64,000 nt of DNA from Myceligenerans indicum (GCF_016742955.1 NZ_JABBYC010000006.1:92374-156373), one strand, 5' to 3'; shown: positions 16,139 through 25,754, counted from the stretch's first letter. Translations and numbers: made by a program. Notes: generated by a model from the sequence alone, not told the origin.

Positions 16139-17803
16139 ATGGCATTCCTGACTCGAAAGCGTTCCGTGCCGGCCGACGTCGGACCACACCTCGCGGCGAA
16201 CCAGGAGTTCGCCGATTTCCTCCGGGACACCGGCCAACTTGCCGTTCGGATCGCCCCGAGCGCGTCGTGGCCGAACATTCGTCTCACTCGCAGGATTCTC
16301 CGGCTCCAGACCACCGTGTCCGGGGAGTTGGCGGGCCTCTCCGGCCGTGCCGCAGTCGACACGGGACACGTCGCGTGGCACGAGATGGCGACCAGGGCGG
16401 TCGACACGATCCTGGCGGTCGGCAAGGACCTGCTCAAGGACCACCCGGATCTTGCGGCTCGAGCCGCATCGCTGGTCGTCGACATTCACGAGAACCCCAC
16501 CGCCGTCGCCGATCTCGCGAACCGCTCACGCCTGCGATCAGCTCGCCTCATGAAGCAGGCAAGGGACACGGAGCCCGCTCTGAAGCCCACGCTGCACCTC
16601 GCCGTGACCCGGGCGCTGCTCGGCGAGGTCGACATCTCCGATGTCCTCCCCGTGCTGAAGCGCGCGTTCGATGCTCCGCGTGATCCCGCCGTCCGGTCGG
16701 CCGCGCGCACGCTGGCGGGCCGCGTGCCGGGTGACGGCCCGGCCGTTCACCACAAGGCCTATGCCGCATTCGTGGACGACAACTATTTCGAGGGCTTCGT
16801 GACCCTCCTGAAGAGCCTCCTCCTCACGAGCACCGTGAAGGACACGGATATCGTCGTGTTGCACGACGGTCTGGAACCGCGAAACGTGCTCCGTGCGCGC
16901 CAGCTGTATCCCGCCATACGGTTCGTGCGCGTGGACCCGACTCCCTACCTGTCATACGTCAAGGGCGACACGACCAACTATCTCTACGTCAAGGCGTACC
17001 TCATCCTGGACGTATTCCGTCGCCTGCGCTATGACAAGGTGGTCACGCTGGACACGGACATGGTGGTGCTCAAGGACATCGGCCACCTCTTCGACCGCGA
17101 CTCGGCGTTCGCGGCGGTACCGCAGTTCTTCGACTCGGACGGTGGCCGCAAGCTGAACAGCGGGCTCATGGTGTTCGACAGCACCTGCATGACCGACGAG
17201 TTCGTCGCCCGCATCGACGCCGTCGGGCTGTCCGGTGACTACGAGCTGGAGCGGCACGACCAAGGGGTGCTGACCGCGGTGCTCGATGGTGAGTACGAAC
17301 GGCTCGGCCGCGAGCTCAACTGGGTGAAGCGGGCGACCCGGCCGGGAGAGTCGTTGCCCGAGGACGTCAGCGTCCTGCACTTCACCGGACGCTTCAAGCC
17401 ATGGCAGGGCGGCGAGCAGGGCTATCACCTCGTCGAGGAGCGGTGGCACGAGTACGCCGTCGGCGACGTCGCTCACATGTGCCGGTATGTCACGCAGACT
17501 CCCGATGACACCGCGACCGGCACGCAGTTGCTCCAGTGGTACGAGAGGCTCTTGGCCGAGGTCCCCGCCGACCAGCGTCAGTTCCTTGCCGAGGGCCGGC
17601 GGCCGACCGACGCGTCGGATGACGCCGCGGCAGGTACGGTGGCACTCCTCGAGGCCGTACAGGCAGGTCGATTCGACGCACCCTTGACCCAGGCCGTGCG
17701 CTATGCCGCAACGAACGATTGGGAACGCGCAGAGTTGCTCGGGCAGCTTGCGCTCTTTGACAAAGCCGACGGCGCGGAAGCGTTTCTCGCAAACCTGAGT
17801 TGA
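16139..17803 (+). CDS. GT8 family glycosyltransferase with helical N-terminal domain
   Basis: A 554-residue protein. The GT8 domain starts near residue 206 (KAYAAFVDDNYFEGFVTLL), with DxD in VVTLDTDMVVLKD (304-306), KLNSGLMVFD and LHFTGRFKPW. It should use a UDP- or similar NDP-hexose with a divalent metal. The N-terminal 200 residues are helical and unassigned, and about 100 residues follow the catalytic domain. The ATG at 16139 gives MAFLTRK; an in-frame GTG at 16085 would add 18 residues, and neither has a well-spaced ribosome site. TACTCT at 16042 may be the -10 of a leadered promoter. It is the second GT8 of the locus, the other being fused to GT42. Confidence 0.82.
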   Translation: MAFLTRKRSVPADVGPHLAANQEFADFLRDTGQLAVRIAPSASWPNIRLTRRILRLQTTVSGELAGLSGRAAVDTGHVAWHEMATRAVDTILAVGKDLLKDHPDLAARAASLVVDIHENPTAVADLANRSRLRSARLMKQARDTEPALKPTLHLAVTRALLGEVDISDVLPVLKRAFDAPRDPAVRSAARTLAGRVPGDGPAVHHKAYAAFVDDNYFEGFVTLLKSLLLTSTVKDTDIVVLHDGLEPRNVLRARQLYPAIRFVRVDPTPYLSYVKGDTTNYLYVKAYLILDVFRRLRYDKVVTLDTDMVVLKDIGHLFDRDSAFAAVPQFFDSDGGRKLNSGLMVFDSTCMTDEFVARIDAVGLSGDYELERHDQGVLTAVLDGEYERLGRELNWVKRATRPGESLPEDVSVLHFTGRFKPWQGGEQGYHLVEERWHEYAVGDVAHMCRYVTQTPDDTATGTQLLQWYERLLAEVPADQRQFLAEGRRPTDASDDAAAGTVALLEAVQAGRFDAPLTQAVRYAATNDWERAELLGQLALFDKADGAEAFLANLS

Positions 17804-18140
17804 GGGTGCGGCGGGCGCCCAAGGGCTGGGCCCACGCACATTGGCGCGCACAGCCCGGTGCTATCCTTCCCCAGGCCATTTCACGCCGTGGACCCGGTGG
17901 CTCGGGGAGATCGAGCGCGCTCCCGCCGTCGAACAGAGTCCTGCACGAGGTGGTGACGAGTGACCTCTCGAGCGGCGTGCCGACCTCACGGTGAGCAAGG
18001 CGAAGTCACCTGATCCTCGCGGCGGGAAGTGACCGATCCGTTCACAAACGCTCCGCTGTCCCCGGACGGTGGACCCAGCAGTTCTGACCACAGCGATCAA
18101 GGATGGTGCCCGTGCATTCCGAGAACCGGGACGTGACTCG
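17804..18140. other. intergenic region, 337 bases, no gene seen
   Basis: No coding ORF with family similarity was found. A weak hairpin (GGGCTG/CAGCCC around 17824-17855) could end the GT8 transcript. TATCCT at 17862 could be a -10 box for the pyruvyltransferase gene, leaving a long leader. Neither is strong. Confidence 0.4.
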
Positions 18141-19484
18141 ATGAAGCGACTCCGACTGTTCCACTTCGATATCAAGACCTATGGCAACTACGGGGACACC
18201 CTGCTCTTCGAGACCGTACGCGAGCTCTTCGAGGGCTTCGCGGGCGGAGACGCCTTCGAGATCGTCCAGAGCCGACAGCTGCGTGACCCCGTGACACCCC
18301 GCCTGGTCGACTTCATCAACCAGAACGTCGATGCCGTCGTGGTCGGCGGTGGTGGCCTCTTCCTCAGCGACACCAACCCGAACCAGCGCTCCGGCTGGCA
18401 GTGGAACATCTCGCTCGACCTCCTGCGCCGGATCGAGAAGCCGCTCATCGTCTTCGCGGTGGGCAACAACCGCTTCATCGGCCAGGCGGACTTCTCGGAC
18501 CCGTTCCGTGAGCACGTCAATCTGACGCTTGAGAAGTCGGTCTTCTTCGGCTTGCGCAACCACGGTTCGGTGGAGTCCATCAAGGAGTACATCGACGAGC
18601 CGAACCGGGACCGAGTCGTCTACCAGCCCTGCCCGACGACGCTGTCGTCCTTCCTCTACCCGGACCTGTTCCAGGCCGAGATCCCGCACGAGCGGCGCAT
18701 CTCCGCCGAGTCGATCGTCGGCAAGCGCCAGACGCGGGTCGGGTTCGATGCCGAGAAGATCTACACGGACCAGATCGATGTCCTGCAGAAGCTGTCCCAC
18801 GAGGGCTGGCAGATCGAGAGCGTGCCCCACGCACGTGCCGACATGGGATTCCACGATCGGCTCAAGGAAACCGGCATCGTCAGCGACGAGAGCGTCCTCT
18901 GGGGCAATCGCGATGTCCTGTACCAGGGCGTCAACTACTTCGCCGACCTGCCGATCATCCTCGGTACACGTGGCCACGCGCAGATGGTGCCCTTCGGAAT
19001 GGGCACCATCCCGCTGTCCCTGCACGTGCATCACAAGACCCGCTACTTCGCGACCGACATCGGTCACGAGGAGTGGGCGATCGACCCCCGCGCAGACGAC
19101 TTCCAGGACACCCTCTACACGACGATCAACGAGGTCCACGAGCGCCAGCCGGAGCTGCGCAAGGAGCTCGCCGGCGTCCGCCAGGAGCTCTTCGACACGT
19201 CGATGGAGAACCTCGCCGGCATCTACGAGGCCCTCACGGGCGAGGCGGCCACGCCGTCGTTCCGTCCGCTGACGGCGCCGGAGCGCCGCACCGCAGCACG
19301 GGCGTACGACTCTTCCATGCGGTTCGACAAGGTCGAGCAGGACAACGGCCAGCTCAGGCGTGAGCTGAGCAAGGTGCGCAAGGAGCTCGAGGCCGCCAGC
19401 GCCTCAGGAACTTCCCGCACGTCGATCGTGCCTGAAGGGCTGCGTCGTAGGCTGCGACCGCTTCGCAAGAAGCTCCTGGGCTGA
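18141..19484 (+). CDS. polysaccharide pyruvyltransferase family protein
   Basis: A 447-residue single-domain member of the pyruvyl transferase family: RLFHFDIKTYGNYGDTLLFE at the N-terminus, VVVGGGGLFLSDTNP with SGWQWN, IVFAVGNNRF, FFGLRNHGS, PCPTT, and PIILGTRGHAQMVPFGMG. The shared SGWQWN segment makes it a paralogue of the catalytic half of the 698-residue protein at 12094, without the N-terminal extension. After about residue 370 it has a charged coiled-coil tail ending in basic residues. ATG at 18141 was chosen because the domain starts there. It likely adds pyruvate ketals to the glycan. It ends at a strong hairpin. Confidence 0.85.
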   Translation: MKRLRLFHFDIKTYGNYGDTLLFETVRELFEGFAGGDAFEIVQSRQLRDPVTPRLVDFINQNVDAVVVGGGGLFLSDTNPNQRSGWQWNISLDLLRRIEKPLIVFAVGNNRFIGQADFSDPFREHVNLTLEKSVFFGLRNHGSVESIKEYIDEPNRDRVVYQPCPTTLSSFLYPDLFQAEIPHERRISAESIVGKRQTRVGFDAEKIYTDQIDVLQKLSHEGWQIESVPHARADMGFHDRLKETGIVSDESVLWGNRDVLYQGVNYFADLPIILGTRGHAQMVPFGMGTIPLSLHVHHKTRYFATDIGHEEWAIDPRADDFQDTLYTTINEVHERQPELRKELAGVRQELFDTSMENLAGIYEALTGEAATPSFRPLTAPERRTAARAYDSSMRFDKVEQDNGQLRRELSKVRKELEAASASGTSRTSIVPEGLRRRLRPLRKKLLG

Positions 19485-19501
19485 GCGACAGGCCACGAGC
19501 A

Positions 19502-19538
19502 GAGCGCCTGCCCTTCGTCGGTCGAAGGGCAGGCGCTC
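19502..19538. terminator. 16-bp perfect hairpin, bidirectional terminator
   Basis: Arms 19502-19517 and 19523-19538 pair perfectly around a 5-nt loop. It lies between the convergent pyruvyltransferase and acyltransferase genes. Confidence 0.85.
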
Positions 19539-19610
19539 GCCATCGGCGGGGTCGCCGGCGCCCCGCCCCCTACGCGGCGCGATGAAGAGCATCCGCGCCG
19601 CGCGCCTCGG

Positions 19611-21698
19611 TCATGGTGCCTCGAACAACCAGCTGGCCTGCTCCTGAAGCGCTTCCTCCAGCATCGGCGTCAGCGACACCATGAAGGTGCTCGTCAGGTG
19701 ACTGCCGTCGCGGTACACCAAGACGTTTCCGATCACGACGGGGCAACGGTCCGTCTCGACGCGACACATCCAGGGCGTCAGATCGACATGAACCATCGAG
19801 GCAGGAGCCCCTGTGGACTCCCACCCGACTGGCTGCTCCTGATAGAACTGGGAGTACCTCAGGTCGCAGGCCCCACTCTCCGGACCGTTCACGGCAAGGC
19901 ATTCCGTGGCGGACGCCGAACCGCCCGGCCGCGGATTGTCACGCAGCCCGATGACTCGGATCCCTGCGGTGGCGATCTCGCTCCATGCGGCCACCTGGTC
20001 GGCCGGGACCGTCTCCAGCTCTCCCTCGTAGTGGGTGTGTGTCCCTGCGACCACCACCGCGTCAGGTCGGAGCTCGGTCGCCAGGTCGATGACCGACCTG
20101 CCCCAGCGGTAGCACGGTGTGTCCTTCGCCTCGTCGAATCTCACCCTGCACCTTCCCTTGCCCGCGACGACCAGGCGCCAGTTGTTTTCTCTCGCAATGG
20201 CCAGGAAGGTGTCGGCCCATTGATATGTGTGTGATGCGCCCGCCAGCATGACGGTGAAGCGGGGTTGTGCGGGGGAGTTCAGCTCGCACCAGCGGAGTTC
20301 GTCGGCGCCCTTTCCGTCCTGGATCCGATTGACACAACGGTCGTCCGTGAAGAACTCCCCCATGTCCTCGCGCGAGACATCGAGCCGGGGCCGAACAGGT
20401 GCGTCCGGCACCCGCTCCACGACACCGAACGCCGCGGCTCCGAGGTGGAGGTCATCGGTCTGGCCGAAGACCTGGCTTGCTTGCTCCCGGTCCCTGGTGA
20501 CCGAGGCGTGAGCCCCGACCACCGGAACGGCGACCAGCAACGTCGCCATCGTCGCAGCACCGAGCGCGAGCATCGAACGACCTGCGGGAAGCCCCGGCGC
20601 GATGACCCGGCTCACCGGAACCGACACGGCCGCCCGCGTGCTCCACGCCAGCAGCACGGAACATCCGAGAACGATCGCCGCCTCGCGCCAGCCGACCTCG
20701 GTGATGTCGAGGATCGCCATCAGGAAGATCAGCACCGGCCAATGCCAGAGGTACAGCTCGTAGGAGATGTCGGCGAGGAAGCGCAGCGGCCTCGACTCGA
20801 GCATGACCCGCGGGCCCCACGACGACTGGGTGCCGGCGCCGAGGATCACCAGGATCGCACCGATCACGGGCCAGAGCGTCCACGGCCCGGGAAACAGCAC
20901 TCCTCCGTCGAGAGCGAATCCAGAGGCCACGACCAGCCCCAGGCCGAGCCATGCCCCGAGTGCTCGCAATCGCCTCGGTACGCCAAGCGGAACGAGACCC
21001 AGCAGTGCCCCTGTCGTCAGCTCCCACAGGCGGGACGCCGCGTGAAAGTAGGCCACGGGCTGGGCCTCCGCGGTCAGCACGACCGCATACCAGAAAGATG
21101 CGACGGTCAGGACCACGGTGAGCGGCACCATGACCAGGCGTGCGGAAGTGCCGCTCCGACGCAGGAGCCGGGAAATCAGGAAGATCACCATCGGCCAGAC
21201 GAGCAGGAACTGGCCCTGGACCGACAAGGACCAGAAGTGCTGGAGAGGGCTGGTATCCGGGCCGGCCGCACCGTAGGTGAGGTGGTTCGCAATCAGCTCC
21301 CAGTTCTCGAGGTACAGCGCGGAGGCCACGGTTTGGCGCCACACGTCGAGCCACTGGCTCTCTGGGAGGATCAGCCAGGTCGCGCCCGCGACGGCAGCCA
21401 GTACCAAGAGAGCCGCCGGCGCCAGACGGCCGGCGTTGCGTGCGTACACGGAACTCAGCCGAAGTCGGCCCCCGTCCGCGCGTCGCACCAGCGAACGAGT
21501 CACCAGGAACCCGGAGACGACCAGGAACACGTCGACGCCACCCGACACGCGACCATGGCCGAAGAGATGAAAGACCACCACCAGGACGAGCGCCAGCCCG
21601 CGAAGTCCGTGGATCTCCGGGAGGCGCCCTGACGTCGATGCGGACCGTGTCGAAGCGACGCTGGCCGAGTCCGGCACATAAGGCGCAATGGCGTACAT
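19611..21698 (-). CDS. OafA/YrhL-type membrane acyltransferase with SGNH domain
   Basis: A 695-residue protein. The N-terminal part is an acyltransferase-3 membrane domain with ten or so helices: LPEIHGLRGLALVLVVVFHL near residue 27, GGVDVFLVVSGFLVTRSL, QHFWSLSVQGQFLLVWPMVI and LADISYELYLWHWPVLIF. The C-terminal 260 residues form an extracytoplasmic SGNH-like domain with VMLAGASHTYQWADTF and a terminal YRDGSHLTSTF carrying the D..H pair. The usual GDSH serine motif reads GASH here. These proteins O-acetylate surface polysaccharides, with the first domain moving acetyl across the membrane. It is probably the O-acetyl decorator of this locus. Confidence 0.88.
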   Translation of the reverse strand: MYAIAPYVPDSASVASTRSASTSGRLPEIHGLRGLALVLVVVFHLFGHGRVSGGVDVFLVVSGFLVTRSLVRRADGGRLRLSSVYARNAGRLAPAALLVLAAVAGATWLILPESQWLDVWRQTVASALYLENWELIANHLTYGAAGPDTSPLQHFWSLSVQGQFLLVWPMVIFLISRLLRRSGTSARLVMVPLTVVLTVASFWYAVVLTAEAQPVAYFHAASRLWELTTGALLGLVPLGVPRRLRALGAWLGLGLVVASGFALDGGVLFPGPWTLWPVIGAILVILGAGTQSSWGPRVMLESRPLRFLADISYELYLWHWPVLIFLMAILDITEVGWREAAIVLGCSVLLAWSTRAAVSVPVSRVIAPGLPAGRSMLALGAATMATLLVAVPVVGAHASVTRDREQASQVFGQTDDLHLGAAAFGVVERVPDAPVRPRLDVSREDMGEFFTDDRCVNRIQDGKGADELRWCELNSPAQPRFTVMLAGASHTYQWADTFLAIARENNWRLVVAGKGRCRVRFDEAKDTPCYRWGRSVIDLATELRPDAVVVAGTHTHYEGELETVPADQVAAWSEIATAGIRVIGLRDNPRPGGSASATECLAVNGPESGACDLRYSQFYQEQPVGWESTGAPASMVHVDLTPWMCRVETDRCPVVIGNVLVYRDGSHLTSTFMVSLTPMLEEALQEQASWLFEAP

Positions 21699-21835
21699 AG
21701 CCGCCCAGTATTCCCTGCGCTACTGGGAGGTATGCCCGGAAATGGGCTCAAATCGATCACGTTTGATGAGCCCTGAGGCACAGGGGTGAATTGTGGCGAC
21801 GAGCGGGCGTCGCCGCCGCATCGCCGCGGTGAAGC

Positions 21836-22216
21836 CTACTCCTCCGCGCGCAGCACTCGCAGATGGCCTCGCCGTGCCGTTTCCGTGACCCCCGGCTCCT
21901 CGGCGACGGGCTCTGCCGCCGCGGCGTCGGCACCCCTGCGTGAGCGTCCCGCCTCGCGGACGGCGTCGGCCAGCGCCGACAGGTCGTCGGACGTCGGGGC
22001 GGGCTCGGCGGGGAACTCCTGGACCAGCCGGACCACCTCCCACCCGCGCGGCGCGGTGAGACCGTCGGCGTGCTCGGAGCAGAGGTCGTAGCTATGGGGC
22101 TCGGCGAGATGCGCGAGCGGCCCCAGGACCGCCGTCGAGTCCGCGTACACGTACGTGAGTGTCGCGACCGCGGCATTGGTGCATGCGGACCTCGAGCACT
22201 GTCTCACCGATCTCAC
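21836..22216 (-). CDS. DUF3499 family protein
   Basis: A 126-residue protein of the actinobacterial DUF3499 family: VRQCSRSACTNAAVATLTYV at the N-terminus, YADSTAVLGPL, and HSYDLCSEHADGLTAPRGWE. Paired cysteines (RQCSRSAC and YDLCSEH) suggest a metal-binding knuckle. Function unknown. GTG at 22216 lies six bases after TACCCT and is the likely leaderless start. In many Actinobacteria it sits between a metallopeptidase gene and manB; here both have moved away. Confidence 0.88.
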   Translation of the reverse strand: MRSVRQCSRSACTNAAVATLTYVYADSTAVLGPLAHLAEPHSYDLCSEHADGLTAPRGWEVVRLVQEFPAEPAPTSDDLSALADAVREAGRSRRGADAAAAEPVAEEPGVTETARRGHLRVLRAEE

Positions 22217-22222
22217 TCGCTG

Positions 22223-22228
22223 AGGGTA
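22223..22228 (-). promoter_or_regulatory. -10 box of leaderless DUF3499 promoter
   Basis: TACCCT on the minus strand ends six bases before GTG 22216. Confidence 0.55.
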
Positions 22229-22386
22229 CGCCGCTGACCGGGAGCAACGTGACGAACACGCCGGGCCGGCGCCGCCGATCTGCGGACACATCACCTCCAC
22301 AGGGCCCCACCTGGCCGGTGCTCCGCGCCGCTCCTTCCGCTCAGTACGATGGGAGAGCCCCAGCCCCGAGGCGGAAGTACCACCCC

Positions 22387-23490
22387 ATGAAGCTGTTCGT
22401 GCAGATCCCCTGCCTCAACGAGGCGGAGACCCTCCCTCTTGTGCTCGCCACGATCCCCCGTGAGATCCCGGGGGTCGACGAGGTCGAGATCCTCGTGATC
22501 GACGACGGGTCCACCGACGGAACGGTCGAGGTAGCACGCCGGCTCGGCGTGCGGCACTTCGTGCACCACGCGCGCACCATGGGGCTGGCCCGCTCGTTCC
22601 GCGACGGCGTCGACTACGCCCTGCGCCACGACGCCGACATCGTGGTGAACACCGACGGTGACAACCAGTACCCGCAGGAGCGCATCGGCGATCTGGTCGC
22701 GCCGGTGGTCAGCGGCGAGGCCGACATCGCCATCGCAGATCGCCAGACGGCCACCATCGAGCACTTCTCGCCGCTGAAGAAGGCGCTGCAGAAGGTGGGC
22801 AGCGAGGTGGTCAACTTCGCCGCCGAGACCGACCTGCCCGACGCCGCGAGCGGGTTCCGCGCCTACTCGCGCGCCTCACTGATGCGCCTGAACGTGGTGA
22901 CGCAGTTCAGCTACTGCATGGAGACGATCATCCAGGCGGGCAACAAGCGCCTGCGGATCGCGAGCATCCCGGTCAGCACCAACCCGAAGACCCGCGAGTC
23001 GCGCCTGTTCTCCAGCATGGGCCAGCACATCCGCAAGTCCGGCCAGGCGATCACGCGGTCGTACCTCATGTACAAGCCGCACACGGTGTTCGTGACCCTG
23101 GGCATCATCTTCGGCCTGGGCTGCGTGATCCCGTTCGGCCGCTATCTGGTGCTGCTGATGCTCGGCCAGGCGGGCCAGCACATCCAGTCCCTCATCCTCG
23201 GCTCTTCCATGCTGGTGGGCGCACTGCTGTCGTTCGCGCTGCTGGTGATCGCCGACCTGCTGAAGACGAACCGCACGCTGATGGAGGAGACGCTGGAGCG
23301 CCTCAAAGAGGTCCAGTACGGACGTGAACCCCGCCCGGAGGCGGCGGGCTCCGCCCGCCCGGCAGGCGACGGTTCGGCTCGGCCCCACCCCTCCGGCGCC
23401 GCGGCCCGGCCCACCCTCCGGTCGGGACGGTCCGAGGTGCTGCGCGACCAGGCCGACGACCGTCCCGAGGAACCGGCGGGCCTGTCGTGA
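22387..23490 (+). CDS. family 2 glycosyltransferase, polyprenyl-phosphate sugar synthase-like
   Basis: A 367-residue GT2 enzyme: LFVQIPCLNEAETLPLVLAT, ILVIDDGSTDGT, the DxD motif VNTDGDNQYP, and a DAASGFRAYSR acceptor segment. Two hydrophobic helices (TVFVTLGIIFGLGCVIPFGR and SLILGSSMLVGALLSFALLV) end the protein, as in polyprenyl-phosphate mannose/glucose synthases. A Pro/Arg-rich tail follows. It begins a tight operon (GTGA and ATGA overlaps) with a GT4, a flippase-like protein and two GT-C-type proteins, so it may make the polyprenyl-phosphate sugar they use. Confidence 0.88.
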   Translation: MKLFVQIPCLNEAETLPLVLATIPREIPGVDEVEILVIDDGSTDGTVEVARRLGVRHFVHHARTMGLARSFRDGVDYALRHDADIVVNTDGDNQYPQERIGDLVAPVVSGEADIAIADRQTATIEHFSPLKKALQKVGSEVVNFAAETDLPDAASGFRAYSRASLMRLNVVTQFSYCMETIIQAGNKRLRIASIPVSTNPKTRESRLFSSMGQHIRKSGQAITRSYLMYKPHTVFVTLGIIFGLGCVIPFGRYLVLLMLGQAGQHIQSLILGSSMLVGALLSFALLVIADLLKTNRTLMEETLERLKEVQYGREPRPEAAGSARPAGDGSARPHPSGAAARPTLRSGRSEVLRDQADDRPEEPAGLS

Positions 23491-24758
23491 TCTGGACGTT
23501 CGGCACGTACGACGCCGAACGCCACCCCCGTGTCGCGGTCCTCGTCGCGGGCCTGCGCGCACACGGGGCGGAGGTCGCGGAGCTCAACCGGCCGCTCGGG
23601 TTCTCCACGGCCGAACGGGTGAGGATGCTGCAGCAGCCGTGGCGGCTGCCACTCCTGGCGCTGAGGCTGCTGGCGTGCTGGACCGGCCTGGTGGCCGGCG
23701 CGTTCCGGCTGCGACGCCGGCACGGCCGGCCAGAGGCGGTGCTCGTGGGCTACATGGGACATTTCGACGTCGTGCTGGCACGGGTGCTCTTCCCGCGTTC
23801 CGTCGTCGTTCTCGACCACCTGATCTTCGCCGGTGACACCGCCGCGGACCGGGGTGCGGCCGGACTGCGCGTGCGCCTCCTGAACGTCCTGGACCGGGTG
23901 GCCACGTCGTGCGCGGACCTGGTGATCACCGACACCGACGAGCACCGTGCCATGCTCCCGGCACCGGCCAAGGGCGTGACCGTCCCGGTGGGCGCCCCGG
24001 CCACCTGGTTCGACGCCGCCGACCGCCCCATGGCTGACGGCGGCCCCTCGGCCGACGGCCAACCCATGGCTGACGGCGGCCCCTCGGCCGACGGCGGCGA
24101 CCGCGACCAGCTCGACGCGGATGCGCCCGGCGGAGCGTTGCGGCTGGTGTTCTTCGGGCTGTACACGCCGCTGCAAGGAGCCGCGGTGATCGCCGAGGCG
24201 ATCCGGGACGCCGTCGCCTCCGGGACGGACCTGCGCGTGACGATGATCGGGACCGGGCAGGACCTGGGCTCGGCCCGGGAGATCCTCGCGGGCACGTCCG
24301 GCATCACCTGGCACGGCTGGGTCGAACCCGCCGAGCTGCCCGCTCTGGTCGCCCGCCACGACGTCTGTCTCGGCATCTTCAGCGACACCCCGAAGGGGCT
24401 GCGCGTCGTGCCGAACAAGGTCTACCAGGGGCTGGCGGCCGGGTGCGTCGTCGTCACCTCCGACACGCCCCCGCAACGCCGCGCGGTCGGCGAGGTCGCC
24501 GAGCTGGTACCACCGGGCGACCCCGCCGCGCTGTCCGCGACGCTCACGGCCCTCACGGATCCGGCCCGCCTCGCCGAGGCCCGGACGCGGCTGGCACGTG
24601 GCAGGGCCTCGGTCCGTCCGGAGTCGGTTGTCGAGCCGCTCCTGACCGCTCTGACACGGCCGCCGGCCGTCCGGACGAGGCGTGGCCGGGACACCGTGAC
24701 CGACCCGGACACCGTAACCGACACCGGCGCCCGCCCTGCCGGTGGTGAGCCCGCATGA
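23487..24758 (+). CDS. family 4-type glycosyltransferase
   Basis: A 423-residue GT-B glycosyltransferase. The N-terminus reads MIWTFGTYDAERHPRVAVL, and the donor-binding half shows VFFGLYTPLQGA, ITWHGWVEPAELPALVARHD, and VPNKVYQGLAAGCVVVTSDT with the E/Q-x7-like motif of GT4 enzymes. Between the domains, residues about 180-203 consist of an in-frame duplication of PMADGGPSADG, a linker not expected in the family. The GTG start overlaps the previous stop (GTGA). The low-complexity C-terminal tail is Thr/Asp-rich. Sugar specificity cannot be told. Confidence 0.82.
   Translation: MIWTFGTYDAERHPRVAVLVAGLRAHGAEVAELNRPLGFSTAERVRMLQQPWRLPLLALRLLACWTGLVAGAFRLRRRHGRPEAVLVGYMGHFDVVLARVLFPRSVVVLDHLIFAGDTAADRGAAGLRVRLLNVLDRVATSCADLVITDTDEHRAMLPAPAKGVTVPVGAPATWFDAADRPMADGGPSADGQPMADGGPSADGGDRDQLDADAPGGALRLVFFGLYTPLQGAAVIAEAIRDAVASGTDLRVTMIGTGQDLGSAREILAGTSGITWHGWVEPAELPALVARHDVCLGIFSDTPKGLRVVPNKVYQGLAAGCVVVTSDTPPQRRAVGEVAELVPPGDPAALSATLTALTDPARLAEARTRLARGRASVRPESVVEPLLTALTRPPAVRTRRGRDTVTDPDTVTDTGARPAGGEPA
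24027..24095 (+). repeat. 33-nt in-frame tandem duplication in GT4 gene
   Basis: Two identical 33-nt copies at 24027-24059 and 24063-24095, separated by 3 nt (36-nt period). Each encodes PMADGGPSADG. Perfect identity suggests a recent duplication. Confidence 0.9.
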
Positions 24759-25744
24759 GGCGTGTCCTGGCCAGGGCCGCGGCCGTCCTGAGATCGCCCG
24801 CCGTACGGTGGGGCTTCCTCGTCGTCGCCGTCGGGCTCGCCCTCTGGTACGTCGTCGACGCCCGCGACGACCTGGCCGACGCCGCGGGGATGCTGTCCGG
24901 CGGCACACTCGCCGCCGTCGCCGGCCTGGGCTTCGTCTACGTGTGGTGCACACTGATCGCGTGGCGGGCCGTGCTGTCCGACCTCGGCTCGCCCCTGTCC
25001 CTGCGCGACGCCGTGAGCGTGTTCGGTCTCAGCCAACTCGGCAAGTACCTGCCCGGCGGCGTGTGGAACGTGGTCGCGGCCGCGGAGATCGGCGCGGACC
25101 ACAGCATCCCCCGGCACCGGTCCGTCGCGTCGATGGGCGTGGCAGTGCTGGTGTCGGTGGTGTCGGGCGCCGCCGTCGGGGCCGTCGCCCTCCCCTTCGT
25201 CTCCGCCGACGCCACCCAGGACGCCCTCGGCACCTGGGGCTGGGTGGTGTGGGTCACCCCCGCGATCGCCGTCGTCCTCCTGCCTCCGGTGCTCAACCGC
25301 CTGATCGGCCTCGCCCTGCGGCTCGGCGGGCGCGAACCGCTGGCCCGCCCCCTGACCTGGGGCGGCCTGGCTGCGGTGACCGCCTGGTCCGTGGCCGGCT
25401 GGCTCGTCGCCGGGGCTCAGACCTGGGTTCTCGCCACGGGGCTGGGCATGACGCCGTCGGCGAGGACGTTCGCGCTCGCCGTCGGCGGCTGGGCGCTCGC
25501 CTGGACGGTCGGATTCCTCGTCGTCCTGGCTCCGGCCGGCGCGGGCGTGCGCGAGGTCGTGCTCGCGGGCGTCCTGGCAGGCTCCCTCCCGGGCGCCGCG
25601 GCGCCCCTCGCGGTCCTGGTGAGCCGGGTCGTGCTGACCGCGATCGACGGCGTCCTGGCGGGCGCGGGACTGCTGCTGGCCCGCCGTCGGGGACGACGTC
25701 GCACCCCGGACGAACCTATTTCCAAGATCACCCGGTCGTCATGA
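24755..25744 (+). CDS. flippase-like membrane protein (UPF0104/MprF N-terminal type)
   Basis: A 329-residue polytopic protein with about eight helices. It matches the lysylphosphatidylglycerol synthase membrane-domain/UPF0104 family, including FGLSQLGKYLPGGVWNVVAA and the late VLAPAGAGVREVVLAGVL loop. Such proteins move or present lipid-linked molecules. It overlaps the GT4 gene by ATGA. In this operon it could flip a polyprenyl-linked sugar to the outer face for the following GT-C proteins. Confidence 0.82.
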   Translation: MRRVLARAAAVLRSPAVRWGFLVVAVGLALWYVVDARDDLADAAGMLSGGTLAAVAGLGFVYVWCTLIAWRAVLSDLGSPLSLRDAVSVFGLSQLGKYLPGGVWNVVAAAEIGADHSIPRHRSVASMGVAVLVSVVSGAAVGAVALPFVSADATQDALGTWGWVVWVTPAIAVVLLPPVLNRLIGLALRLGGREPLARPLTWGGLAAVTAWSVAGWLVAGAQTWVLATGLGMTPSARTFALAVGGWALAWTVGFLVVLAPAGAGVREVVLAGVLAGSLPGAAAPLAVLVSRVVLTAIDGVLAGAGLLLARRRGRRRTPDEPISKITRSS

Positions 25745-25754
25745 CTCCGGCCGA

